From NCBI GenBank assembly GCA_002238965.1, contig MPNJ01000003.1, positions 124,001-188,000 on the forward strand: DNA of 64,000 nucleotides. The letters are read 5' to 3'. Below, piece after piece: positions 46,795 through 56,278 of the stretch. This stretch comes from Nitrospinae bacterium bin107 (GTDB lineage Bacteria > UBA8248). The position numbers and the translations under genes were made by a program. Numbering within the stretch: the stretch's first letter is position 1; every line of letters starts with the position of its first letter. The notes below the pieces were generated by a model, which was not told the DNA's origin, did no database searches, and saw nothing but the letters and a program-made list of their open reading frames with translations.

Positions 46795-47796
46795 ATGAAT
46801 ACTTCCAATAATTCAAATCAGAAAACCCCCAGACCGAAAACAACCGTGGCGCCGGTTACCGTCATTCGCTTCGGAGAAATGATTCCTGATTGGGGTGAAT
46901 ATCATGAATCAAATATGGAGGGGAATCACCGGGCGATTTACAGATACATCGGAGGTATCTCCGGTCAAAATCTCCGCTCTCCCCTCCCCGGCTGGGAATT
47001 CACCTGCGGCATCGCCATGGCTCCTCCCCAAAACGGCGCACCGCTCCACGATCACCCTGACGAAGAGATATTCATGGTCTGGGAAGGTGAATTCGAGATA
47101 TTCTGGGAGGAATTCGAAACCAATGCTCCCAAAAGCGTCGTTTTGGGCAAATACGATCTCATCCGCGTACCCTCCGGCATCATGCGCGGGTTCAGGAATG
47201 TCGGAAACGATGACGGGTTCATTCATTTCATCCACGGCCAGGGCGACTACCAGTATCCCGTCTACCCTGATTCGCTGCGAGAAGGTCTGCCGGATGGCGC
47301 TCGAACCGAGTCTTACGTCAAAAAACCCGCCTATGACCCGGCTACCCAACTGGTCCGCCACGAGGAATGTCCCCGGAACTGGAGCGTTTATTATGAGGCG
47401 AAACTTCCCGAGGGGGTTCGGTCTCTCAGGCGCTATATCGGCGGCGTATCCGGTGATACGGATGAAGGCCCGCCGCCTTCCCTGTCCGAAGGAGAGATAG
47501 GATACGCGATGGTGGAATGCGGCAATGGCCGCGGCGCACCGCTTCATGACCATCCATGCGAGGAACTTTTTATCGCTTTAGAGGGCAGATGGGTCGTCTA
47601 TTGGGCTGACGAGCGGGGAAACATCGAGCAAGCCGTTCTCGAACCATGGGATGCCTGCTGGGTGCCTACCGGTGTGCAGCGCGGATTCCGAAATGCCGAC
47701 CGAACCGAAGGGAAAATCCACATCATCCAGGGACAAGGAGCAACCCCGGCCCCCAACTACACAAAAGATTATGCTGCCCTGCAAGAAAATGCCTAG
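46795..47796 (+). CDS. Bicupin protein
   Basis: The 333-residue protein holds two cupin domains with parallel motifs: GAPLHDHPDEEIFMVWEG with VPSGIMRGFRN, and GAPLHDHPCEELFIALEG with VPTGVQRGFRN. Both keep the HxH and Glu metal ligands and end in H-I/H-GQG, so both probably bind a metal ion. Function unknown; bicupins include dioxygenases and oxalate decarboxylases, but this sequence does not match either closely. The ATG at 46795 has GAGGAGG upstream. Confidence 0.83.
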   Translation: MNTSNNSNQKTPRPKTTVAPVTVIRFGEMIPDWGEYHESNMEGNHRAIYRYIGGISGQNLRSPLPGWEFTCGIAMAPPQNGAPLHDHPDEEIFMVWEGEFEIFWEEFETNAPKSVVLGKYDLIRVPSGIMRGFRNVGNDDGFIHFIHGQGDYQYPVYPDSLREGLPDGARTESYVKKPAYDPATQLVRHEECPRNWSVYYEAKLPEGVRSLRRYIGGVSGDTDEGPPPSLSEGEIGYAMVECGNGRGAPLHDHPCEELFIALEGRWVVYWADERGNIEQAVLEPWDACWVPTGVQRGFRNADRTEGKIHIIQGQGATPAPNYTKDYAALQENA

Positions 47797-47917
47797 ATGA
47801 ACCCGCAGGATAGCGATTGTATGTGTATTTTGCGAGCATGGAAAACAGAAGCTAGATCAAATAGTTAGGGGGAAACATCCCTGACGGGGGGTGCGACCCG
47901 TTTGTATCGCTCAGCTT

Positions 47918-49006
47918 CTAATGCCCTTCTCCCAAAGGCAATTGCACGGCCTCTCCCGTTTTGGAAGACAATTCCATCGCTATCGTCACTTCCAGGGTCT
48001 GACGCGCATCCTCGGCCGTGGCGTGGGTTGTCGGCCTCCCGTTGATGACATGATCCAGCCAGCTTCTTGTTTCATCACCCAGCGGACCCCAATAATCACC
48101 CGCCGCCCAGTCACCAGGCGTCGTGCTGCTCAAAAATGCCGTATTGATGTAATGATCCGGTATATATGTGTGCGGAATTCCCTTATCGGTATACAGCATT
48201 TCATCCTTGTGGTCTTCGTCCAGCATTAAAACGCCGTCCGTACCGTAAATCTCCATTCTCACACTTTGGCCCAGCGCCGGATATTTCGCGGGCAGAGCGT
48301 AAAAAACGCCCAGATTCATTACAGCCCCATTATCAAAGGTGACGATTGACCAAGTAACGTCGTTCGCCGAATAGCCGTGCTCTTTATATATTTTCCCGTT
48401 CCCACGAGCGACCACTTCCACCGGACGATGACCTTCCATGAACCAGCAGGCCATATCCACCCAATACGTGAGAACGTCCAGCACAGGCGTTGCGTGAGGG
48501 GAGCGCTTCAGAATCTGCAGCCCCTGGGCGCGGGTGTTACAGGTTCGGCCCGTGCCGGCGAGGATTTCCCCAAGCCTTCCCTGAATAATTTGCTCTTTCG
48601 CCATCTGGTAGCGACGTTTGAACCGTTGGGCATACCCTACCCGAAGTTCAGTGCCTGTCCTCTCGGCAACCGAGAGTATACGGTCGGCGTCTTCCAATGT
48701 GAGGGAAATCGGTTTTTCCACCAACACAGGCTTGCCCAATTCCAGGGCATGGATAATGGAATCGGCGTGATCGTGCTCGGGTGTGGATACGATAACGGTC
48801 GTGACATCGGGGTGTTCAATAACTTCTTCATTCTTACCGGTAGCGAGTTGGGCGCCTACCTTGCCCCCCAATTCTTTCGCCCGCTCCTGATCGATGTCCG
48901 ATACCGCCAAAAATTCAAGAGACGGATGATGTGAGACAAGATTCGCCCGCAAAGTCCCTATTCTACCGGAACCCACAACACCCACACCTAATGCTTTTTT
49001 GCCCAT
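47918..49006 (-). CDS. Gfo/Idh/MocA family oxidoreductase
   Basis: This is an NAD(P)-dependent dehydrogenase of sugars or cyclitols, 362 residues. The Rossmann fold has GVVGSGRIGTLRANLV and the EKP motif with the catalytic lysine (PVLVEKPISLTLEDA). The second half (VLDVLTYWVDMACWFMEGH) carries the family's conserved Asp and His positions in altered form. Substrate unknown. SD AGAGGG precedes the ATG. It faces the bicupin gene tail to tail and may be functionally linked to it. Confidence 0.85.
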   Translation of the reverse strand: MGKKALGVGVVGSGRIGTLRANLVSHHPSLEFLAVSDIDQERAKELGGKVGAQLATGKNEEVIEHPDVTTVIVSTPEHDHADSIIHALELGKPVLVEKPISLTLEDADRILSVAERTGTELRVGYAQRFKRRYQMAKEQIIQGRLGEILAGTGRTCNTRAQGLQILKRSPHATPVLDVLTYWVDMACWFMEGHRPVEVVARGNGKIYKEHGYSANDVTWSIVTFDNGAVMNLGVFYALPAKYPALGQSVRMEIYGTDGVLMLDEDHKDEMLYTDKGIPHTYIPDHYINTAFLSSTTPGDWAAGDYWGPLGDETRSWLDHVINGRPTTHATAEDARQTLEVTIAMELSSKTGEAVQLPLGEGH

Positions 49007-49092
49007 TTTACCCTCTGAATTTCCTTGAAAAGTTATCTAGACAGAAGCCGAATCAAGTAATGCCCTGCTTCTCTCCCTCGTAGGAGCAAATG

Positions 49093-49120
49093 AAAAAAAC
49101 CGGCCTCCTGGGAGACCGGT
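49093..49120 (-). terminator. Intrinsic terminator after pnp
   Basis: On the minus strand ACCGGTCTCC pairs with GGAGGCCGGT (one wobble pair) and runs straight into seven T residues. It lies 24 bases after the pnp stop and ends the rimP-to-pnp operon. Confidence 0.88.
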
Positions 49121-49143
49121 GCACACATCAAAATCCGGGAGCA

Positions 49144-51279
49144 TCAAGTCACGGGTGCATAGAATTGCTTCCATTCTTCGGGCAACTCTTCTTCTGTCAC
49201 ATCTTTCATGGAGAGACGGATTCTCCCATTCCCTTCCACTTCAATGCATTTCACCAAAACCTTCTGGCCTTCTTTCAAGACATCAGTCACTGAACCAATT
49301 CTCTTCTTGGCAATCATGCTGATATGACAAAGACCATCCGTACCCGGGAAAATTTCGACGAATGCTCCAAAATCCATGATTTTTCTGACTGTCCCATGGT
49401 AAATCGTGCCCTTCTCGGCTTCCTGAGTCAGTTCACGAATGATCTCAATCGCCCTGAGAGCAGCCGCCTCATCCGTGGAGGAGATGAAGATGGTTCCATC
49501 ATCTTCAATATCTACATCCGCCCCAGTCTCCTCGACAATGCCGCGAATTACTTTTCCGCCTGGTCCAATCACATCCCTCACGCGATCTTTCGAGACCTGT
49601 ATCGTCAAAATCCTCGGCGCGTAAGGGGAAATCTCTTCGCTTGGCTGAGAAATCACTTTATCCATCTGATCAAGTACATGCATTCTCGCGTCGTTGGCCT
49701 GCGACAAAGCATCTCTCACGAGGCTCAGTTGCAACCCTTTGATTTTGATGTCCATTTGAAGGGCCGTAATGCCATGGCGCGTGCCACCAACCTTGAAGTC
49801 CATATCTCCCAAATGATCTTCCAAACCGAGGATATCCGTGAGTATTGCCGTTCTTCCTGTGGATTCTTCACTGATCAAACCCATGGCAATGCCGGCCACT
49901 GGAGATGTTATCGGTACGCCCGCGGTCATCAAGGCCAGACTGGCCCCGCAGATGCTCGCCATAGATGAGCTGCCATTGCTCTCCGTGATGTCTGAAACCA
50001 CGCGGATTGTATAGGGGAAATCTTCCTGTTCAGGCAAAATCGCCTGCACGGCGCGAGAAGCCAACGCACCGTGGCCAATTTCGCGGCGGCCAGGGCCGCG
50101 GTTCGGCTTCGCTTCACCAACGCTAAATCCGGGGAAATTGTAGTGCAGCAGAAAAGTCCTGTCGGCTTTGCCGTCTAGGGAGTCTATCAATTGCGCTTCG
50201 GAGGCAGTACCCAACGTTACAGTCACCAGCGCCTGTGTCTCGCCCCGTGTGAACAATGCGCTGCCATGAGGCCTGGCAAGGGGTGACATTCTGATGGTAA
50301 TCGGCCTGACATCACGCAGCCCCCGACCATCCGAACGTTTCCCCTCATCCAAAATCAAGCCACGGAAAACTTCTTTTTCGAGTTTGCCAAAACATTCCGA
50401 GACATCACCCTTATCAGGAGCCCCATCCTCGTCTGTACAAAGAGAGTCAACCGCAGCAGCTTTCGCCTCATCAATTGCGCCATATTGTCCTGCTTTGTCG
50501 TAAATCTCGGCAGCCGCTTGTAATTTGGGAACTACAATTTCACGAACCTTCCCCAATAGTTCCGCATCTTCTTCCTCAGTTTCGATGACGCGTTTGGTTT
50601 TTCCGCATTCGGTCCTGAGTTCTTCTTGTAGGACACACAACTCTTTAATTACCGAATGGCCTTGCTCAAACGCTTCCATATATACGTCTTCGGAAACTTC
50701 AAAACTTCCTGCTTCCACCATGACAATTGCGTCCGATGTGCCGGCCATCACACAGTTCAGATCGCTGTCAATTTGCTGTTCTACCGTCGGATTAACAATG
50801 ATTTCGCCATCAATTCGCCCGACACGAACAGCACCGATAGGACCGGCGAATGGGATGTCCGAGATGTGGAGGGCGGCGGACGTGCCATTGATTGCCAAAA
50901 TGTCGGAGTCATTCAACTTGTCATAAGACATGACCATAATCTGAATCATCGTCTCACAACGAAATTCCTTCGGGAAAAGAGGCCGGATTGGCCTATCGAT
51001 TAAACGACAAGTTAATGTTTCTCTCTCGCCAGGCTTTGCTTCGCGCCGAAAAAAGTTGCCGGGAATAATTCCTGCTGCGTAGAAAAATTCCCGGTAGTCA
51101 ACCGTAAGCGGGAAAAAGTCTATCCCTTCACGAGTAGAGTGCGAGGCGCAAGCCGTACAGAGCACACTGGTTTCACCATAATGCATCATTACGGCGCCGC
51201 CGGCTTGCTTGGCTATCTCACCTGTTTCAAAAGCAAGAGTATAACCATTGATAGATATGTCTTTACGATACGGTGGCAT
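49144..51279 (-). CDS. pnp: Polyribonucleotide nucleotidyltransferase (PNPase)
   Basis: PNPase degrades RNA from the 3' end with phosphate. Two RNase PH domains are visible (TREGIDFFPLTVDYRE, DITESNGSSSMASICG), linked by a helical domain, then a KH domain (DVIGPGGKVIRGIVEETGA) and an S1 domain (TVRKIMDFGAFVEIFPGTDG). Length is 711 residues. The ATG at 51279 (MPPYRKDISI) has GAGGG upstream. It follows rpsO, the classic rpsO-pnp order. Confidence 0.97.
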   Translation of the reverse strand: MPPYRKDISINGYTLAFETGEIAKQAGGAVMMHYGETSVLCTACASHSTREGIDFFPLTVDYREFFYAAGIIPGNFFRREAKPGERETLTCRLIDRPIRPLFPKEFRCETMIQIMVMSYDKLNDSDILAINGTSAALHISDIPFAGPIGAVRVGRIDGEIIVNPTVEQQIDSDLNCVMAGTSDAIVMVEAGSFEVSEDVYMEAFEQGHSVIKELCVLQEELRTECGKTKRVIETEEEDAELLGKVREIVVPKLQAAAEIYDKAGQYGAIDEAKAAAVDSLCTDEDGAPDKGDVSECFGKLEKEVFRGLILDEGKRSDGRGLRDVRPITIRMSPLARPHGSALFTRGETQALVTVTLGTASEAQLIDSLDGKADRTFLLHYNFPGFSVGEAKPNRGPGRREIGHGALASRAVQAILPEQEDFPYTIRVVSDITESNGSSSMASICGASLALMTAGVPITSPVAGIAMGLISEESTGRTAILTDILGLEDHLGDMDFKVGGTRHGITALQMDIKIKGLQLSLVRDALSQANDARMHVLDQMDKVISQPSEEISPYAPRILTIQVSKDRVRDVIGPGGKVIRGIVEETGADVDIEDDGTIFISSTDEAAALRAIEIIRELTQEAEKGTIYHGTVRKIMDFGAFVEIFPGTDGLCHISMIAKKRIGSVTDVLKEGQKVLVKCIEVEGNGRIRLSMKDVTEEELPEEWKQFYAPVT

Positions 51280-51311
51280 TAGATAGCTTCCCTCTGATGC
51301 AAGACCCACAT

Positions 51312-51581
51312 CTAGCGACGCAGGCCAAGATCCTGAATGATCGTGCGATAGCGGCTGATGTCCTTCTCTTTCAAATAATCAAGGAGACGCCGCCGCTGAC
51401 CCACGAGTTTCAATAGCCCTCTTCGGGAATGATGATCTTTCTTGTGGGTCTTGAAATGGTCTGTGAGGTAGGTAATACGCTCGGTTAGGATAGCTACCTG
51501 CACTTCTGGTGAACCGGTATCGGTGTCATGTGTGCGAAATTTTTCAATAACTTCCGATTTTCGCTCCTTTGCTAGGGGCAT
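51312..51581 (-). CDS. rpsO: 30S ribosomal protein S15
   Basis: S15 binds 16S rRNA early in 30S assembly. The 89-residue protein has the conserved [31 protein letters not shown] and [11 protein letters not shown] segments. The ATG at 51581 (MPLAKERK) has GGAGGAAG upstream, so the six extra residues of a longer reading are unlikely. It is followed by pnp after 32 bases. Confidence 0.97.
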   Translation of the reverse strand: MPLAKERKSEVIEKFRTHDTDTGSPEVQVAILTERITYLTDHFKTHKKDHHSRRGLLKLVGQRRRLLDYLKEKDISRYRTIIQDLGLRR

Positions 51582-51715
51582 TTCTGTCACTTCCTCCACT
51601 GCTTATATCGCCGCTCTCGATTCTGCCGAGCCACTTTGGTGTAACTTCTTGAAAACGGGCGGATTCTATACAACTTTTCCATCAATGTAAATACAGAACG
51701 TATTTTCTCTTAAAT

Positions 51716-52642
51716 CTAAGTGGCAAACACTTTTTCAGGCGCCACAAACCCTTGGCTTCGTTTTCGTGCATTTTCATGGACCATCTTTCCGACCGCCAAT
51801 AACTCCCCCGGTTCATTCAACATACGGACACGAGTATCTACTGGCAAATCAACAGCTTCCCGAACATCTTCGAACCTGATCATAGCGCCATTCAGCACCC
51901 GCACCTCCGCTCTCGGGTGTACATGGATAGCAGGTAAATGCGCGAGAGCCTGTGCTGGACTTATGAGAATATCCATAAGGCGTCTTTCTCTCGAATAGCG
52001 TTGAACATCTTCAAGAGAAAGAGTATCCGCGAGTTCAAACGGGCCCAAAGCGGTTCGCGTGAGCGCTTGCAAACAACCGCCAGCCCCTTGATTGGCCCCA
52101 ATATCGTGACATATCGAGCGAATATATGTTCCCCGTGAACAGGTAACATCAAAGGTAAGTTGGGGACCTACTATGCTAATTGCCTTGATCCTGAACACCT
52201 CTATGGGCCGCTTATCTCTTTCAATTTCCTTGCCAGAACGCGCTAATTCATGCAGACGCTTTCCATTGGATTTCAAAGCAGAATACATTGGGGGCATCTG
52301 CTTTGTCTTACCAAGCATCGCATTTAGCAGCTCTTGGGCTCGAGTAATTGTAATCTCTCCTGGCTCAGATTCGGCTAACAATTTTCCCGTAATATCCTGT
52401 GTATCTGTTACTCGCCCAAACAACATGACAGCCCGGTATGTTTTCTTGCACTCTAAAAAATATGAGAATAATTTCGTCGAGGGGCCAATACAAATTGGCA
52501 ACACTCCTTCGGCCATAGGGTCAAGTGTACCTGCATGCCCCACTTTTGTTTTTCTAGGAAGAAGTTTTCTCACTTCATCAACCATATCGTGTGAAGTAGG
52601 ACCATTCGTTTTCTTCAGATTCAAAACACCCGAAAGTTCCAA
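51716..52642 (-). CDS. truB: tRNA pseudouridine(55) synthase
   Basis: TruB makes pseudouridine 55 in the T loop of tRNAs. It has the catalytic Asp in KVGHAGTLDPMAEGVL and the later motifs KTYRAVMLFG and CSRGTYIRSICHDIG. Length is 308 residues with a PUA-like C terminus. The start is a TTG (52642) with AGGG seven bases upstream. The gene begins three bases after the rbfA stop. Confidence 0.95.
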   Translation of the reverse strand: MELSGVLNLKKTNGPTSHDMVDEVRKLLPRKTKVGHAGTLDPMAEGVLPICIGPSTKLFSYFLECKKTYRAVMLFGRVTDTQDITGKLLAESEPGEITITRAQELLNAMLGKTKQMPPMYSALKSNGKRLHELARSGKEIERDKRPIEVFRIKAISIVGPQLTFDVTCSRGTYIRSICHDIGANQGAGGCLQALTRTALGPFELADTLSLEDVQRYSRERRLMDILISPAQALAHLPAIHVHPRAEVRVLNGAMIRFEDVREAVDLPVDTRVRMLNEPGELLAVGKMVHENARKRSQGFVAPEKVFAT

Positions 52643-52645
52643 AAT

Positions 52646-53020
52646 CTAACCCTTTTTTGAACTTACCTCTTTACATACATTCGATAACAAACGTTCAATT
52701 TCGGCGCTATAAGCCAAACTGTGGTCGACGTAGAATTTTAGCTTGGGTGTACTTTTCAATTTCAAACGCTCGGCAAGTTTCATCTGCAAGAATCCACTGG
52801 CGCGTTCGAGTCCCTTCAAACCTTCTTCTATCTCTTCCACATTACCTTGATTTTCACCGTATCGGCTAAAGTAGACCTTCGCAACTCTTAAATCCGTGGA
52901 CACTTCCACCCGGGTAATCACAACATGTTGCACGCGCGGATCTTTTACATCCCTCATCACCATATTTGCGAGTTCGGATTGTATGAGTTCCGCTACGCGC
53001 AGCAAACGAGAATTGCCCAT
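52646..53020 (-). CDS. rbfA: 30S ribosome-binding factor A
   Basis: RbfA is a KH-like cold-shock and 30S maturation factor. The 124-residue protein shows RLLRVAELIQSELANMVMRD, DPRVQHVVITRVEVSTDLR and AKVYFSRYG, all typical. It lies between DUF503 and truB in the translation operon. Confidence 0.94.
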   Translation of the reverse strand: MGNSRLLRVAELIQSELANMVMRDVKDPRVQHVVITRVEVSTDLRVAKVYFSRYGENQGNVEEIEEGLKGLERASGFLQMKLAERLKLKSTPKLKFYVDHSLAYSAEIERLLSNVCKEVSSKKG

Positions 53021-53044
53021 GCTATCAATTTCCCTCCATAAAAT

Positions 53045-53329
53045 TCAAAAAATCTCGATATCAAAATCCAGTACAATCATTAAACCCATTCCCTCAAGGA
53101 AATTCAGCACTTTTCTAAGCTGGCTATCTACAAATCGACTGTCATTGCTTACGACGCATACGCCGATACGACATCTCTGCCACTTATCTTGAAAATCGAC
53201 TTCCGCGACAGACACATTAAACTTTTGACGCAGGCGAGTCGTGACTGACTGAACTATTTTACGCTTTGCCTTGAGCGAACGGCATTCAGGAATCTGAACA
53301 TCGATATTCAATAGACCTACGACAGGCAT
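53045..53329 (-). CDS. DUF503 family protein (YlxP-like)
   Basis: This is a small conserved protein of 94 residues (MPVVGLLNIDVQIPECRSLK, KWQRCRIGVCVVSND) found between infB and rbfA in many bacteria. YlxP proteins have been linked to ribosome assembly, but no reaction is known. Confidence 0.85.
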   Translation of the reverse strand: MPVVGLLNIDVQIPECRSLKAKRKIVQSVTTRLRQKFNVSVAEVDFQDKWQRCRIGVCVVSNDSRFVDSQLRKVLNFLEGMGLMIVLDFDIEIF

Positions 53330-53365
53330 GGAGTGGTGATTTCAAAATAGGTGATGCAAATCAAG

Positions 53366-55624
53366 CTAAAGCGTCCGCGAAACTTCTTCCGTAACATACG
53401 GTTCTACGATATCGCCATGTTTGATGTCATTATAATTCTCAATTCCGATTCCACACTCATAACCAGATTGAACCTCGTTAACATCATCCTTGAATCGCCT
53501 CAAAGATGAAATAGTGCCCGTATATATGACCACATTATCCCGGATGAGACGCACGTTCGAATTTCTGTTGATGTTTCCATCGGTGACATAACAACCCGCT
53601 ATGGTACCCACATTGGGAACATGGAATAACTCCCGGATTTCCGCGTGCCCACGAACTACTTCTCTCTGGACGGGTTCGAGTATTCCCTCAAGAGCCGACT
53701 TGATTTCATCGATAGCGTCATAGATGACCGAATATAAACGAATGTCTACTTTTTCATGTTTCGCGACTTCTCTGGCTCCTGGCGTCGGACGAACGTTAAA
53801 ACCTACGATTACGGCTGCCGAGGCAGCTGCAAGCATCACGTCGGTTTCTGTAATTCCACCCACCGCACTATGTAGGACCTTAACCCCTACTTCCTCATTC
53901 CCCAGTTTGCCCAAGGATTCTTTCAAAGCTTCTATGCTACCCTGCACATCCGCTTTTAAGATTAAGCTCAGTTCTTTCACCTGGCCTTCTTCTACGCTTT
54001 CCATGAAACTTTCCAAAGAAACACGCGCAGAAGCCATAAGCGCCGCCATACGTTCACGTTGTTGACGTCTTGCGCTTATCTCTCTCGTCATCTTCTCATC
54101 ATCTAAAACCGTAAATGTATCACCCGCCTCAGGAACACCTGCGAATCCCAAAATTTCTACTGGAGTAGAGGGCCCTGCAAACTTCAATTTGCGCCCTTGG
54201 TCATCTAATAATGCGCGAACTTTGCCATTCCATTTACCGGCCACGAAGTTATCACTCACATTCAAAGTACCTCGTTGAACCAAAACAGTAGCAACCGGAC
54301 CACGTCCCCTATCCAGCTTTGCTTCCACGACAACACCGTTAGCGAGGCGGCTCGGGTTTGCCTTCAATTCCATGAGTTCGGCCTGCAGAATGGCAAGGTC
54401 CAAAAGATCATCAATTCCGATATTCTCTTTTGCGGAAATTTCCGAATAAACCGTGTCTCCCCCCCAATCTTCCGGAATTAAGTCCAATGTCGAAAGTTGC
54501 TGTTTTACTCTATCGGGATTAGCGTCTGCCAAGTCCATTTTATTCATCGCCACCATAATCGGGACTCCAGCGGCTTTTGCATGATCGATCGCCTCTCGAG
54601 TCTGGGGCATGACACCTTCATTGGCAGCAACTACGATGATAGCTAAATCTGTCACTTGCGCCCCCCGCGCCCTCATTGCTGTAAAGGCTTCGTGTCCAGG
54701 GGTATCCAAGAATACAGCTGTCCCTTTATCCGTAGTGACTCGATAAGCGCCTATATGTTGCGTGATTCCACCTGCTTCGCCTTCCATCACATTGGCTTTG
54801 CGGATTGCATCGAGAAGTCTCGTTTTCCCATGATCAACATGACCCATAATCGTTATGACAGGAGATCTGGGCTGAAGATCTTCCACCCTATCCTCTTCTT
54901 GAATCAGCAGATCTTCAATATTGTCTTTGGATATTTCAACTTCATAGCCGAAGGTTTCAGATATATTTGTAGCCGTATTGTGATCTATCATTTGATTGAT
55001 AGTCGTCATCTGGCCCTTTTTCATCAACTCCTTGATAACTTCCGTCGCCTTTACGTTAATTTTTTCAGCAAGTTCTTTCACCGTTATCGTCTCTGCAATA
55101 CGTACGCGCCCTCCATGTCGACGAGTAGGTTTCTCTTTGCTGACATCGCGCTCAACCTTGGCACTTGGTGATGGCGTGATTGTTTTATCTACTGGCAACG
55201 GAGTTGCTTGGTCGACGACTGTTTGTTCATTTGTACTAGCATCGACTTTTTCCGCGCTTGGCTTTTCGTCAACAGCGACATCTTCTGATGTGACAATTTC
55301 TTGAACTTCTGCTTCTGGAATGGCGGGAGAGACTGTAGTTTCTTCTTTGGATTCTACATCTTCAGAGGAAGGTTCACTTGCTTTTTTCGGCTTTTCAACT
55401 TTTGTCTTTGTTGAAATCTTTTTTTCAGTCTTGCTTGGTGGCGCCTCTTTTTCCTCTTGGAGTGATTCCTGAGAAAAAAGCGCCATCACCAGTTCGGCAG
55501 TTTCATCATCCACAGTACTCATATGGCTTTTAACTACGATTCCTTCTCTGGCTAATTCCTCAACAAAAGTCCTGCTGTCGTAACCAAGATTTTTTGCCAA
55601 TTGGTATACGCGTACGCTCGCCAT
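53366..55624 (-). CDS. infB: Translation initiation factor IF-2
   Basis: IF-2 is the GTPase that places initiator tRNA on the 30S subunit. The N terminus [20 protein letters not shown] is the IF2_N motif, followed by a Lys/Glu/Thr-rich linker and a second IF2_N region. The G domain has [22 protein letters not shown] and NKMD. The C domains follow, ending in [18 protein letters not shown]. Length is 752 residues. Upstream is ylxR-L7Ae and then nusA. Confidence 0.97.
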   Translation of the reverse strand: MASVRVYQLAKNLGYDSRTFVEELAREGIVVKSHMSTVDDETAELVMALFSQESLQEEKEAPPSKTEKKISTKTKVEKPKKASEPSSEDVESKEETTVSPAIPEAEVQEIVTSEDVAVDEKPSAEKVDASTNEQTVVDQATPLPVDKTITPSPSAKVERDVSKEKPTRRHGGRVRIAETITVKELAEKINVKATEVIKELMKKGQMTTINQMIDHNTATNISETFGYEVEISKDNIEDLLIQEEDRVEDLQPRSPVITIMGHVDHGKTRLLDAIRKANVMEGEAGGITQHIGAYRVTTDKGTAVFLDTPGHEAFTAMRARGAQVTDLAIIVVAANEGVMPQTREAIDHAKAAGVPIMVAMNKMDLADANPDRVKQQLSTLDLIPEDWGGDTVYSEISAKENIGIDDLLDLAILQAELMELKANPSRLANGVVVEAKLDRGRGPVATVLVQRGTLNVSDNFVAGKWNGKVRALLDDQGRKLKFAGPSTPVEILGFAGVPEAGDTFTVLDDEKMTREISARRQQRERMAALMASARVSLESFMESVEEGQVKELSLILKADVQGSIEALKESLGKLGNEEVGVKVLHSAVGGITETDVMLAAASAAVIVGFNVRPTPGAREVAKHEKVDIRLYSVIYDAIDEIKSALEGILEPVQREVVRGHAEIRELFHVPNVGTIAGCYVTDGNINRNSNVRLIRDNVVIYTGTISSLRRFKDDVNEVQSGYECGIGIENYNDIKHGDIVEPYVTEEVSRTL

Positions 55625-55702
55625 AAAACCTCCACTGCAGATTATTTACATCCATGAGCCAACAAAAAGTAAATCCACGATGCGCCCGATACATATCTTG
55701 TT

Positions 55703-56266
55703 TCAACCGTTGCTAATTCCTCTTTCCTGCATCAAGCGCAAGCAAATGCTGTCTACGAGAAGCACATCATCGATAAATAACAGGCCAAACGGTTTTCTAC
55801 TCAAGCATTCTCCAAGTTCGTTCATCGTAAAAGGCAGAATATAAAATTCTTCCGACATGCGTTTCAAGTTCACCAAACTTTTAGTTGATATATCTTTCGA
55901 AACAAACGGTCTCCCAAATTTCGAGAGTTTTATCTTTTTGGAAACCGCCTCTTTTCCAATGGAGAGTACACCCTTTCTTTTAGAAGCAATCAACATACCT
56001 TCGAGGTTTCGCCTAAGAAGCATTCTCACATTCTGAAGCAACTCGTCCGAATGAATCCTGGAATTCCTTCTTTTCAGCGCAATTTCCAAACGATTCGAAG
56101 AAACAAGCTTTGTAATGCAATTCATGTCAAAACAACAATGTGCCCCTCTTCCTGGCAATATTCTTCTTATTTCGCAAACGACATCCCCGGTCGGGCTAAT
56201 TACCATTCGAAAAAATATATTCGCATTTCCTTTTTTTCGACAAACTATACATGTTCTATCCGGCAA
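55703..56266 (-). CDS. YlxR (DUF448) domain fused to an L7Ae-like domain
   Basis: The first about 75 residues are a YlxR RNA-binding domain (RTCIVCRKKGN with a CxxC, GRGAHCCFDMNCI). The rest (NVRMLLRRNLEGMLIASKRK ... DDVLLVDSICLRLM) resembles a diverged L7Ae/YlxQ domain. In many Gram-positive bacteria these are two genes, ylxR and ylxQ, between nusA and infB; here they are one 187-residue protein. The L7Ae match is by position and general pattern and is less certain. Confidence 0.78.
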   Translation of the reverse strand: MPDRTCIVCRKKGNANIFFRMVISPTGDVVCEIRRILPGRGAHCCFDMNCITKLVSSNRLEIALKRRNSRIHSDELLQNVRMLLRRNLEGMLIASKRKGVLSIGKEAVSKKIKLSKFGRPFVSKDISTKSLVNLKRMSEEFYILPFTMNELGECLSRKPFGLLFIDDVLLVDSICLRLMQERGISNG

Positions 56267-56278
56267 ACAATCATCCCT

